From: an uncultured Pseudomonadota bacterium
Lineage (GTDB): Bacteria; Pseudomonadota; Gammaproteobacteria; Methylococcales; Methylomonadaceae
DNA: 54,076 nucleotides
Assembly: GCA_903848935.1 (NCBI GenBank)
Contig: CAINHO010000034.1
Location: 1-54,076 of the forward strand
Direction of reading: 5' to 3'
Part shown: in pieces, positions 47,002-54,076 of the stretch
Layout: each line of letters opens with the position of its first letter
Numbering within the stretch: position 1 is the first letter of the stretch
Made by a program: the position numbers and the translations under genes
Notes under the pieces: generated by a model
What the model was told of the DNA's origin: nothing
Seen by the model: only the letters and a program-made list of their open reading frames with translations
The model's database searches: none

Positions 47002-47425
47002 AGCCGTCCCCCATAAATCCTTTCATTTTCAAATCTTCTTTAAGTACATGCGCGATTAACCAATCTTTCGCCAAATAAGCAGCATGGTGATGCAAATCAG
47101 CCATGTCCGTAACCGACAAAGTCGGTTTCTTTGCAATTCTGTGTACGTCATCTCGAATACGATCTAAATCTACAATTAAACTGTCATGCCCTTTGCTATT
47201 ACCTTCAATAAAGGGATATTTATGTTTGAGTTGAAGCATTTCCTCATGTTTGAAATGCGTGAGTGCGAATTCATGTAATTGATCAATAAAAAACAACAAT
47301 GGCTCGGTGTCTTCAGGATGCCGCAATGAGACTTCAATAGCGTTAATCGTGGTCAATAATAATTTGTGTTCGGCATCAATCGTCAAATGATCTACGCTAA
47401 AACGATTATCCCATTTGATAGTCAT
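46991..47425 (-). CDS. bacteriohemerythrin
   Basis: Single-domain diiron oxygen-binding protein of 144 residues. The ligand set is present: His in TIDAEHKLL, His and Glu in FKHEEML, His in NSKGHDSL and YLAKDWLIAHVLKED. These proteins bind O2 reversibly, storing it, delivering it to oxygenases or sensing it. The gene starts 10 bases after the pheA stop and overlaps the FapA gene by 11 bases. An oxygen-dependent link to the FapA-like protein is inference from this coupling. Confidence 0.92.
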   Translation of the reverse strand: MTIKWDNRFSVDHLTIDAEHKLLLTTINAIEVSLRHPEDTEPLLFFIDQLHEFALTHFKHEEMLQLKHKYPFIEGNSKGHDSLIVDLDRIRDDVHRIAKKPTLSVTDMADLHHHAAYLAKDWLIAHVLKEDLKMKGFMGDGYDE

Positions 47426-47434
47426 AAAATTTCC

Positions 47435-48520
47435 TTAAAAAACAGCTTGGGGGTAAGAACCTAATCGTTTGAACATTGACACTTTAGTTTTTAATTCGGT
47501 TAAGGCTTGCGCCACATTATCATCATCGCTGTGTCCAACAATATCAATGAAAAACACATAATCCCAAAGTCCTTGACGAGATGGACGCGATTCAATGCTC
47601 AACATATCTACGTTCGCTTTTGCAAAGGGTTCAAGCATTCGATATAACGCGCCGGTTTGGTTATCCATGGAAACAACGAGTGTGGTTTTATCGTAACCAG
47701 TGAGCGTCGCTATTTGTTCACCGATGATAATAAAGCGCGTGGTGTTATTTGTGTCGTCTTCGATATTCGCCGCAAAAATTGGCAATTCGTAAATCTCAGC
47801 CGCTATAACACCTGCAATCGCCGCCGTATTTGGATTCGTGGCAACTAAACGGGTGGCTTCAGCGTTACTACTGACAGGCGTTTGCCGAGCATTGGGCAAA
47901 TGCGTTTCGAGCCATTGACGGCATTGCGCTAATGATTGTGCGTGTGAATAAATATCAGTGATTTCGTTTAAATTTTTAGCGTGTGTCAGTAAGTTTTGTT
48001 GCACACGAATTTCAACTTCACCACAAATTTGCAATGTTGACGTTAATAAACAATCTAGCGTGTGACTGATAACCCCTTCGGTGGAATTTTCAATCGGCAC
48101 CACACCAAACGCACAACTGCCATTTTCGACCGCGTTAAAAACCGCACTAATGCTGGCAACCGGAATGGTTTTAACCGCATGACCAAAATGTTTGAAAGTG
48201 GCTTGTTGTGAAAACGTCCCTTCTGGGCCTAAGAACGCCACATCTAACGGTTTTTCTAAAGCGAGGCACGCTGACATCAATTCACGGAAAAAACGCATGG
48301 CGGTTTCATTTGACAATGGCCCGGGGTTTAAATCTTGAATGCGGCGTAACACCAGTGATTCGCGGTCTGGGCGATAAAATGAACCCGATTCACCTTGCGC
48401 GAGTTTAGTTTTGGCGACTTCTTCGGCGTAACGAGCGCGTTGATTGATGAGCTGTAAAATTTGCGCGTCTACCGCGTCTATTTTTTCTCTTAATTCGGCT
48501 AAAGGCGTAATTGAAGGCAT
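47435..48520 (-). CDS. pheA: chorismate mutase/prephenate dehydratase (P-protein)
   Basis: Bifunctional enzyme from chorismate to phenylpyruvate in phenylalanine synthesis. The 361 residues have an AroQ chorismate mutase domain (about 5-90: LREKIDAVDAQILQLINQRARYAEEV). The prephenate dehydratase domain (about 95-270) has FLGPEGTFSQQA, ENSTEGVISHTLD and TRFIIIGE. A C-terminal ACT domain with the phenylalanine-binding ESRPSRQGLWDY follows. The ATG has AGGA about 7 bases upstream. serC and aroA, usual neighbours, are not here. Confidence 0.97.
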   Translation of the reverse strand: MPSITPLAELREKIDAVDAQILQLINQRARYAEEVAKTKLAQGESGSFYRPDRESLVLRRIQDLNPGPLSNETAMRFFRELMSACLALEKPLDVAFLGPEGTFSQQATFKHFGHAVKTIPVASISAVFNAVENGSCAFGVVPIENSTEGVISHTLDCLLTSTLQICGEVEIRVQQNLLTHAKNLNEITDIYSHAQSLAQCRQWLETHLPNARQTPVSSNAEATRLVATNPNTAAIAGVIAAEIYELPIFAANIEDDTNNTTRFIIIGEQIATLTGYDKTTLVVSMDNQTGALYRMLEPFAKANVDMLSIESRPSRQGLWDYVFFIDIVGHSDDDNVAQALTELKTKVSMFKRLGSYPQAVF

Positions 48521-48611
48521 GAAATAATCCTGAAGTGTTGGCTTTAAAAACGTGACCTGTTGGCGCGAAAAGATACCATACTTGCCGAATTGGCGCGATG
48601 CTGGTGTTAAA

Positions 48612-48651
48612 GCGGGTGATATGACCCAATTTAATGGGGCATATCACACGC
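48612..48651. repeat. imperfect 15-bp hairpin ahead of pheA
   Basis: GCGgGTGATATGaCCC pairs with GGGgCATATCACaCGC around AATTTAAT (lower case: mismatches). It lies 92 bases upstream of the pheA start and has no proper T-tract. It could be a regulatory hairpin or a REP-like sequence; I see no phenylalanine-rich leader peptide. Confidence 0.5.
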
Positions 48652-48672
48652 TTTTCTTCGCAATTCAAAAAT

Positions 48673-48697
48673 AATCCTAAACTTACAGATAGTTATT
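48673..48697. repeat. 25-bp direct repeat, left copy
   Basis: Exact match to 49007-49031; starts AATCCTAAACTT and ends GATAGTTATT. The two copies are 334 bases apart and flank a gene-free segment. Confidence 0.9.
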
Positions 48698-48698
48698 C

Positions 48699-48728
48699 AC
48701 GGATGTTACGCGAGGGCGTAACATCCGT
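48699..48728. repeat. 12-bp perfect palindrome inside 8-bp direct repeats
   Basis: ACGGATGTTACG, loop CGAGGG, CGTAACATCCGT. TAGTTATT immediately flanks it on both sides (48690-48697 and 48729-48736, with one extra C on the left). It resembles a REP/MITE-like mini-element with a target duplication. Confidence 0.7.
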
Positions 48729-48736
48729 TAGTTATT

Positions 48737-49006
48737 TGAATCCACTTGGGTTGGGATTACTTTATAGTCTCATGGGGGAAATCACTGGTATGACTTGATG
48801 GTATTTAATTTTAGTAAGCCTAGAATTTCGACTACGGGTGTCGAAAATAGTTATCCAACAGTTTATTTTCAATTCCATTTTTAATTTTCAATCGAAATGG
48901 ACATCCAAAAGATTTAAAGACTTCGAGCAAGTGTATTCAAAGTTTCAAGCAAGCTTTGACAAAATTAAATCCATCATAAAATCTAGAAATGAAAAGCATC
49001 ACTAAC
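48737..49006. other. gene-free segment between the direct repeats
   Basis: No recognisable gene, RNA or terminator. A 60-odd-codon open stretch on the plus strand ends at about 49004 with SFDKIKSIIKSRNEKHH but has no start codon or ribosome binding site. It may be the remnant of a mobile element. Confidence 0.4.
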
Positions 49007-49031
49007 AATCCTAAACTTACAGATAGTTATT
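49007..49031. repeat. 25-bp direct repeat, right copy
   Basis: Exact match to 48673-48697, ending 62 bases before the TlpA-like gene. A good -10-like TATACT lies just after it (about 49062), without a clear -35 box. Confidence 0.9.
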
Positions 49032-49092
49032 GCTTTGGCATCGAGATTGCTCTTAGAATCAAACTATACTAAAAACTTTAATTGGTTAATTT

Positions 49093-49584
49093 ATGAAAAA
49101 AACTCTCGCTATATTTACACTCGCCGCTTTCGCTTTTACAGCAAATGCCACGGAAGTTGGTCAACCCGCACCACAATTCACTTTGCCGACGTTAAAAACG
49201 GACGCACCCATCGCATTAAAACAATTCGCAGGCAAAGTGGTTTATTTAGATTTTTGGGCTTCGTGGTGTTCACCCTGTAAAACATCGTTCCCGTTACTGA
49301 ATAAATTACACGCTAAACTCAAAGCACAAGGTTTTGAAGTGGTCGCGGTGAATTTAGACGAAGACAAAACGCTCGGCGAAAAATTCTTACAAGAAGTGCC
49401 TGTTGATTTCACCGTTTTACGCGATGCAAAAGGCGAATGGGCGGATCAATATGTGGTCGAGTCTATGCCAACCTCGTTCATCATCGACAAAAACGGTGTT
49501 GTACAAAAAATCCATCACGGTTTTAGCAGCGACGACATTAAAGAACTCGAAGCGAAAATCACCGAATTATTGGCAAAAAAATGA
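49093..49584 (+). CDS. TlpA-like periplasmic thioredoxin
   Basis: This 163-residue exported thioredoxin-fold protein has a signal peptide ending in NAT or ANA, then VGQPAPQFTLPTL and the redox motif FWASWCSPCK (CxxC). It ends with PTSFIIDKNGVVQKIHHGF, where the cis-Pro loop (MPTS) is conserved. Proteins of this class reduce disulfides in the periplasm, for example on apocytochromes or copper proteins, and receive electrons from a DsbD/CcdA partner; a dsbD gene is four genes on. It overlaps the DUF4266 gene by four bases (ATGA). Confidence 0.93.
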   Translation: MKKTLAIFTLAAFAFTANATEVGQPAPQFTLPTLKTDAPIALKQFAGKVVYLDFWASWCSPCKTSFPLLNKLHAKLKAQGFEVVAVNLDEDKTLGEKFLQEVPVDFTVLRDAKGEWADQYVVESMPTSFIIDKNGVVQKIHHGFSSDDIKELEAKITELLAKK

Positions 49585-49784
49585 AACTTATTGCGCTCAT
49601 TTTGTTGATTGGGTTGACCGCTTGTAGCGAGGTTTTACCTCGTCAACGCGGCAATTTGGCGTTACCGCAAATGGCTTTGACACCTGACCCGCTCGAATTT
49701 GGTTTGCGTCAACACACAGCACTCAGTAAAGAAGCCGCAAACGGTGGCTATGGTGGCGGCGGTGGTGGTTGTGGTTGTAACTAA
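49581..49784 (+). CDS. DUF4266 lipoprotein with Gly/Cys tail
   Basis: This 67-residue precursor has a signal peptide and lipobox LTAC, so the mature lipoprotein has about 53 residues. It contains MALTPDPLEFGLRQHTALSKEAA, the DUF4266 core, and ends GGYGGGGGGCGCN. The C-terminal CxC within a Gly run is a hallmark of the family and could bind metal or cofactor, or form thiols served by the neighbouring thioredoxins. DUF4266 is regularly found with DUF3570 and thioredoxin-like genes, as here. Function is unknown; the start is coupled to the TlpA-like gene and DUF3570 follows after 12 bases. Confidence 0.9.
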   Translation: MKLIALILLIGLTACSEVLPRQRGNLALPQMALTPDPLEFGLRQHTALSKEAANGGYGGGGGGCGCN

Positions 49785-49796
49785 CAGAGAAGAAAA

Positions 49797-51038
49797 ATGA
49801 AAAAAAATAAAACAACTGCTGCGCTGGCAAAGTTAAACTTAGCGGCACTTGCATTGACGGGTGTGATGCAGGACGCAAATGCTGGGCGAGTTGAAGAAAA
49901 TTACGACAGTGGTTTCCAATACGGGCATTATTCAGAAAGCGGTAATCGTATGAGTATCGATATTTTTGATATGGCAGTTTCTGCCCCGATTGGAAAGAAT
50001 ATGACATTTTCAGGCAGTGCCGTTCGCGACGTTATTTCAGGGGCTTCGCCTTTAACGAATCAAAAAAACGCGCAAGGACAAGTTCATCAAGTTCTCAGTG
50101 GCGCATCGGGCAACGCAAAAACAAGCCCTTGCGGCAGTTCAATTTGCGATCAACGCGACGGTGTGAATTCAGCATTGACGTATTTCTTTGATAACGCGGC
50201 ACTAAATTTCGGGGGCGGTTTTTCGCAGGAACAAGATTACACCTCACGTTTTGCTAATAGTAATTTGAGTTGGGATTTTAATAAAAAATTGACCACGTTG
50301 AATTTGGGTGGTTCAGTTGCATTTGATGTCGTTGAACCAACAAATATGAATCGTGATTGCAGCACCGCAAAAAATAATGCCGATTGTCATAAAACTAGCC
50401 AACAATACCTGCTCGGTGTGACGCAAATCATCGACAAGGATTCGTTGGTTCAGCTCAACATGACTTACAACTACAGCGACGGTTATTTGTCTGATCCATA
50501 CAAAACCGTTTGGTTTTATAACGGCAATAACGTGTCAGATATTCAATCCGATAAACGCCCCCGTCAAAAAACACAGTTTGCGTGGCTCGCACAATACGTC
50601 CGAAATTTTGAAGGTTTGAATAACGCCGCATTGCACGTTGATTACCGGTTTGCGACGGATGATTGGGGTGTCAATTCGCACACGACCGAATTAAGTTGGC
50701 ATCAGCCAGTGGGTCCGGGTTGGCAAATCATTCCTCGCTTCCGTTATTATTCACAAGACCAAGCAGATTTTTATTCGGCTGTTTTTTCAGGTTCGCACAA
50801 AGATTACACCGCGTATTCTAGCGATTATCGATTAGCGGGATTTGGTGCAATTTCGGGCGGATTGAAACTCGCCAAAACTTTTACAGAACTGCACAAATCT
50901 ATTGAACAAATGAAACTCCAAGCCGGTGTCGAATACTACGACCACAGCGCAGCATATCAATTAGGTGGCAACAATTCGGGAAATTTTGCGGATTTTAGTT
51001 ATTACTTAATCAACGCATCAATCAATTTAAAATTCTAA
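49797..51038 (+). CDS. DUF3570 outer-membrane-type protein
   Basis: This 413-residue protein has the DUF3570 pattern. After the N-terminus it shows alternating beta-strand segments such as DSGFQYGHYSESGNRMSIDI, LNFGGGFSQEQDY, YLLGVTQIIDKDSLVQLNMT and HQPVGPGWQIIPRFRYYSQD, and it ends YYLINASINLKF. The final aromatic residue and strand periodicity fit an outer-membrane beta barrel. The signal sequence is less classical (AKLNLAALALTGVMQDANA). It is the invariable partner of DUF4266. A role in outer-membrane transport or electron transfer is inference. Confidence 0.85.
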   Translation: MKKNKTTAALAKLNLAALALTGVMQDANAGRVEENYDSGFQYGHYSESGNRMSIDIFDMAVSAPIGKNMTFSGSAVRDVISGASPLTNQKNAQGQVHQVLSGASGNAKTSPCGSSICDQRDGVNSALTYFFDNAALNFGGGFSQEQDYTSRFANSNLSWDFNKKLTTLNLGGSVAFDVVEPTNMNRDCSTAKNNADCHKTSQQYLLGVTQIIDKDSLVQLNMTYNYSDGYLSDPYKTVWFYNGNNVSDIQSDKRPRQKTQFAWLAQYVRNFEGLNNAALHVDYRFATDDWGVNSHTTELSWHQPVGPGWQIIPRFRYYSQDQADFYSAVFSGSHKDYTAYSSDYRLAGFGAISGGLKLAKTFTELHKSIEQMKLQAGVEYYDHSAAYQLGGNNSGNFADFSYYLINASINLKF

Positions 51039-51041
51039 ATT

Positions 51042-52919
51042 ATGAATAAATTTTTTACGATTTTCACGCTGTGGTTAAGCGTCATTTCGTTTGCAATAGC
51101 AGACGCGCCAACGGCGAATATACAAGTTAAAACCTTAAATGCGACTTTTCCAGCGCAATATCAAATCGATTTCACCGTTCCTGCGGAACATCACGCCTAT
51201 TTGGACAAAGGCGACGAGCAAATGTACATTCCCATCACATTTGATGCGAATGGAGGGTTAGCTGGTGCGGGTTTGAAAATTGACGATTTGAAAAAACCAG
51301 CAGGCGTTTATGAAGAAGCTGTTAAAGCGACTGTTTTGCGCGATACGGGCGAGTTTTTGTTAACGCTTTCAGGTTCTGCGAATGGGGCGACGTTTCCACT
51401 TTCGGTGAAATACCAACTTTGCAACGACGTGACACACCAATGTTTTCGTCCGCAAACCGTTTCGGTTGATTTGAAATTACCTGCAAGTTCCGCCGCAAAA
51501 AAAGTTGAATCGGTCAGCGACGAAAGTTTTACCGACCAACTACTAGGCTTATTCAAAAACAACAAAGACAACGTGTTGATTATGTTTGGTTTGATGTTGT
51601 TCGCGGGAATGTTGTCAGTTGCTACGCCGTGTGTTTATCCGATGTTGCCGATTACCTCGATGTTTATTGTAGGTCGCGCCAATGGTGTCGCTGCGAAAGA
51701 AAAACAACACGCTCTAGTTTATGTGATTGGCATCGTCTGTACTTATATGTTGCTTGGTTTGATGGCGGGCATGACAGGCGGCGCGTTTAATACCTTCATG
51801 CAATCGGGCTGGGTAAATTTAGCCTTCGCGCTGTTTTTCACCTTCTTTGCCATAGCATTGTTGGGATTTTACGAACTCGGCTTTATGCAAAATGAAGTTC
51901 ATCATTTAGACCAAAAATCGTCAAATGTAGGCGGTTTGATGGGAACGTGGATGATGGGAGCTGTTGCAGGTTTGGTGATTTCACCTTGTGTCGGGCCTAT
52001 TGTTTTTGCATTACTTTTACAAGTCGCGGACAACATCGCCGACAAAGCCGCCGCCTTAGCACAAATCAATCAGGCTCTAACCTTCGCCGACAAATTCACG
52101 ATTTCGCTACAAGGCAGTGTCATGATGGCGGGCTTTGGTTTAGGCGTAGGTTTACCATTTTTTCTGGTCAGTGTCGTGAAATTCAAAAAATTACCCCGCG
52201 CGGGTTATTGGATGAATAAAATCAAATACGCTTTTGGATTTCTCATTTTGTATTTCGCTTATGCGTATTTAAATAAAGCGATGGGAGTATTTGGTGTCGA
52301 TTCAGAAACGACTTTAGTTTTAGCATCGGGCGCACTTTTCGTGTGGATTGCGGTTGTACATTGTAACGTGCTGAGTTTAATTCCTGCGGACGCACAACCG
52401 AATCATAAATTTACGCATTTCATGGGCGTTATCACGATGCTGATTGGTGTTTGGTTGATTGTGACCAGTTTTGGACATTTACCCATTCTAAAATCAGCGA
52501 TTAAATCTGCCAGTGCCGCCGAATCTGTTGTTGGTACAAACGCAAGTGAATTTATTGAAACCGAAGCGAGTATTGATTGGTATCGTAATTTTGATGCCGC
52601 ACAAAAACTCGCTCAACAAACTGGCAAACCGATTTTCATCGATTTTTATGCGAGCTGGTGTGCAAACTGTGTCGCTTTCAAAGCGGAAACAAAAAACAAT
52701 GCCGCGTTAAATGAAGCTCTACGCACCAAAGCCATTGCGGTGAAATTGGTAGATAAAGAACCTGAATTTGAAAAGTTCCGTGAAAATCCCGCGCATCGTC
52801 AATTGAAAATTGGCTTGCCGTATTTTGCGATTGTGAAAGCAGACGGTTCGGTTTTATGGTCAGGCACCGATTATCAAGCGACTGAAAAAATGATTGCTGT
52901 GCTTAATGCCAATCAATAA
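51042..52919 (+). CDS. dsbD: thiol:disulfide interchange protein DsbD
   Basis: Inner-membrane protein that carries reducing power from cytoplasmic thioredoxin to periplasmic thiols. The 625 residues have a signal peptide, an N-terminal alpha domain with the active pair CNDVTHQC (about 128-135), eight TM segments (about 178-485) with Cys in ATPCVYPMLP and ISPCVGPIV, and a C-terminal thioredoxin domain with ASWCANC. All six redox Cys are present. It lies 3 bases after the DUF3570 gene and is the probable reductant for the TlpA-like protein and perhaps the DUF4266 tail. Confidence 0.95.
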   Translation: MNKFFTIFTLWLSVISFAIADAPTANIQVKTLNATFPAQYQIDFTVPAEHHAYLDKGDEQMYIPITFDANGGLAGAGLKIDDLKKPAGVYEEAVKATVLRDTGEFLLTLSGSANGATFPLSVKYQLCNDVTHQCFRPQTVSVDLKLPASSAAKKVESVSDESFTDQLLGLFKNNKDNVLIMFGLMLFAGMLSVATPCVYPMLPITSMFIVGRANGVAAKEKQHALVYVIGIVCTYMLLGLMAGMTGGAFNTFMQSGWVNLAFALFFTFFAIALLGFYELGFMQNEVHHLDQKSSNVGGLMGTWMMGAVAGLVISPCVGPIVFALLLQVADNIADKAAALAQINQALTFADKFTISLQGSVMMAGFGLGVGLPFFLVSVVKFKKLPRAGYWMNKIKYAFGFLILYFAYAYLNKAMGVFGVDSETTLVLASGALFVWIAVVHCNVLSLIPADAQPNHKFTHFMGVITMLIGVWLIVTSFGHLPILKSAIKSASAAESVVGTNASEFIETEASIDWYRNFDAAQKLAQQTGKPIFIDFYASWCANCVAFKAETKNNAALNEALRTKAIAVKLVDKEPEFEKFRENPAHRQLKIGLPYFAIVKADGSVLWSGTDYQATEKMIAVLNANQ

Positions 52920-52950
52920 TTTGCAACAAATTTAACTTTAGGAAATTTTT

Positions 52951-54076
52951 ATGAAAAATAAAATTATTACTACCGCCGCCAGCGTGATTTTAGGATTAGC
53001 GGCAATTTTTGCCTCACCAATGGCATTTTCACAAGCTCAATATGCTATGTGGCTCGGTGTTTATCCAGATTGTACAGGCTGTCACGCCAGTCAAAATAAT
53101 CCAGGCAGAGGAAATGTATTACCTGGTGCAAGTTGGAATCATTTAGCGATTTCTACTCCTGTTGTTCCAACTTGCACCGGTGGACAAATCTTGAATTCAG
53201 CACAAACTGCGTGTGTTACTCCTCCGCCACCAACTTGCACGGGTGGACAAATTTTGAATCCAGCACAAACTGCCTGTGTTGCACCTCCCGCACCCACTTG
53301 CACCGGTGGACAAATTTTGAATCCAGCACAAACTGCCTGTGTTGCACCTCCCGCACCCACTTGTACTGGTGGACAAATTTTGAACTCCGCACAAACTGCG
53401 TGTGTTGCACCTCCTGCACCCACTTGCACCGGTGGACAAATCTTGAATTCAGCACAAACTGCCTGTGTTGCACCTCCCGCACCCGTGGTTCCAGTTTGTT
53501 CAAGTACACAAGTTTTAACCGCGAATGTATGTGTGGCAAAACCGGTTGTGGCACTCAAATGTGTGGCACCGCAAATCTTAAACTCAGCAAAAACCGCTTG
53601 TGTTGCATCAGTGGTGGCAGTAAAAGATACAGCACCTGTATTGAATGCTGTCGCGCAACAATGGGACGCGCAAGTTGGCACATTATTGACCATTCCATTG
53701 TCTGTAAAAGATGCCGAACAAGATGCGTTTATGATAACGGGAAGTGTTCTGGGTTCTAAATTCAGTGCAGTGCATCCAGACGCAGCGGGTTTACCGTCCA
53801 TCGATTTCACTTGGATACCGACTGCCGCGCAAGTAAACAAAATTTTTACCATCACCTTCCAAGCGAAAGAAACGAAAACAGCTCAAAAGTTGGCTTCAAA
53901 TAAAGTTGCTGTAAAAATTCGCGTTTGGGCGACTAGTGATAAAAGTGCTGCGTCGATTACACAATTAAACGTGATTACGAGTAAATGGACTGCGGGTAAA
54001 TTGACTTTAGCAGGAAATGTAGTGCTTAACAGCTTATTATCGGTCGCTGAAAAACAAGCCTTCATTGCTCAAAAAT
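52951..54076 (+). CDS. exported CxxCH protein with tandem Cys-loop repeats (partial)
   Basis: The gene begins at the ATG at 52951, with AGGA about 8 bases upstream, and is cut by the window end after 375 codons. A signal peptide ends near AFSQA. Right after it is YPDCTGCHASQNNPGRGN, a c-type heme site (CxxCH). Five 21-residue tandem repeats of PTCTGGQILNSAQTACVAPP type follow (residues about 73-177), then two degenerate copies (CSSTQVL, CVAPQILNSAKTACVA). A beta-rich, probably Ig/cadherin-like region then begins (VLNAVAQQWDAQVGTLLTIP). The same Cys-loop motif occurs in the 2140-residue protein. It is 31 bases after dsbD. A surface-exposed single-heme redox or scaffold protein is inference. 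Confidence 0.85.
   Translation, partial: MKNKIITTAASVILGLAAIFASPMAFSQAQYAMWLGVYPDCTGCHASQNNPGRGNVLPGASWNHLAISTPVVPTCTGGQILNSAQTACVTPPPPTCTGGQILNPAQTACVAPPAPTCTGGQILNPAQTACVAPPAPTCTGGQILNSAQTACVAPPAPTCTGGQILNSAQTACVAPPAPVVPVCSSTQVLTANVCVAKPVVALKCVAPQILNSAKTACVASVVAVKDTAPVLNAVAQQWDAQVGTLLTIPLSVKDAEQDAFMITGSVLGSKFSAVHPDAAGLPSIDFTWIPTAAQVNKIFTITFQAKETKTAQKLASNKVAVKIRVWATSDKSAASITQLNVITSKWTAGKLTLAGNVVLNSLLSVAEKQAFIAQK
53167..53481 (+). repeat. five 63-bp in-frame tandem repeats
   Basis: Five copies of a 63-base unit, each encoding a 21-residue Cys-loop module with two Cys 13 residues apart. Copies are nearly identical, differing by synonymous and a few amino-acid changes (NSA/NPA, VTP/VAP). Being a multiple of three, copy changes would keep the frame. 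Confidence 0.92.

Noticed and set aside
48790..49005. Open stretch of about 65 codons ending EKHH
   Set aside because: No start codon, ribosome site or recognised homology; treated as non-coding or a remnant.
53167..53481. Tandem repeats considered as a CRISPR array
   Set aside because: The whole 63-base unit repeats, without unique spacers, and encodes protein modules in frame.
53139..53855. 238-residue minus-strand frame with regular repeats
   Set aside because: Antisense to the CxxCH gene. Its repeats only mirror the 63-base tandem units of the real gene.

Overview
The window looks like a chromosomal segment of an AT-rich gammaproteobacterium. The supporting synteny is pyrG-kdsA, lipB-lipA, rluD divergent from bamD, grpE-dnaK with a sigma-32-type promoter, purH-purD, and a MoxR/DUF58/BatA/BatB locus. 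Large secreted repeat proteins, RTX proteins and a CxxCH protein would fit a methanotroph or a Beggiatoa-like sulfur oxidiser. The genus cannot be fixed from sequence reading alone.

Bases 1-5900 are an accessory zone full of broken genes. An RTX/FrpC-like gene on the minus strand (899-3850) carries four frameshifts. It is preceded by a small membrane-protein gene and followed by two small unknown genes. Next comes the 3' tail of an htpG gene with its terminator still in place. A hicB-hicA toxin-antitoxin pair follows, then a higBA module whose toxin has an internal deletion while the antitoxin is intact. A repeated leader sequence brackets the higBA remnant. Bases 5942-12364 encode a 2140-residue secreted protein with about twelve Ig-like modules, Cys-loop linkers and a possible beta-helical C-terminus.

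Bases 12400-19200 are housekeeping: CTP synthase, KDO-8-P synthase, lipoate synthesis, PgeF, RluD and BamD. Bases 19196-26028 hold the MoxR-Bat locus on the minus strand. It is interrupted twice: by an RTX-type secreted protein gene with its own terminator, and by a small oppositely oriented membrane-protein gene with its own promoter. Bases 26035-33164 carry a DUF475 (TerC-like) protein, a large receptor-type GGDEF/EAL protein, and the methionine-salvage genes mtnB, mtnD and mtnC followed by a DUF2058 gene.

Bases 33215-48520 are again largely housekeeping: purH, purD, nagZ, hpt, a DUF4390 gene, ilvA, dnaK, grpE, a GH17-like protein, a D-Ala-D-Ala carboxypeptidase with a His-rich tail, ssb, a FapA/DUF342 protein overlapping a bacteriohemerythrin, and pheA. 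A 570-base gene-free gap (48521-49092) contains a hairpin, a 12-bp palindrome between 8-bp direct repeats, and a 25-bp direct repeat flanking about 310 bases.

Bases 49093-54076 form a redox/secretion cluster: a TlpA-like thioredoxin, a tiny DUF4266 lipoprotein ending in a Gly/Cys tail, a DUF3570 protein, DsbD, and a CxxCH protein with tandem Cys-loop repeats that runs off the window. The Cys-loop motif of that last protein recurs in the 2140-residue protein 40 kb away. This suggests a shared extracellular module and is the most interesting lead in the window.
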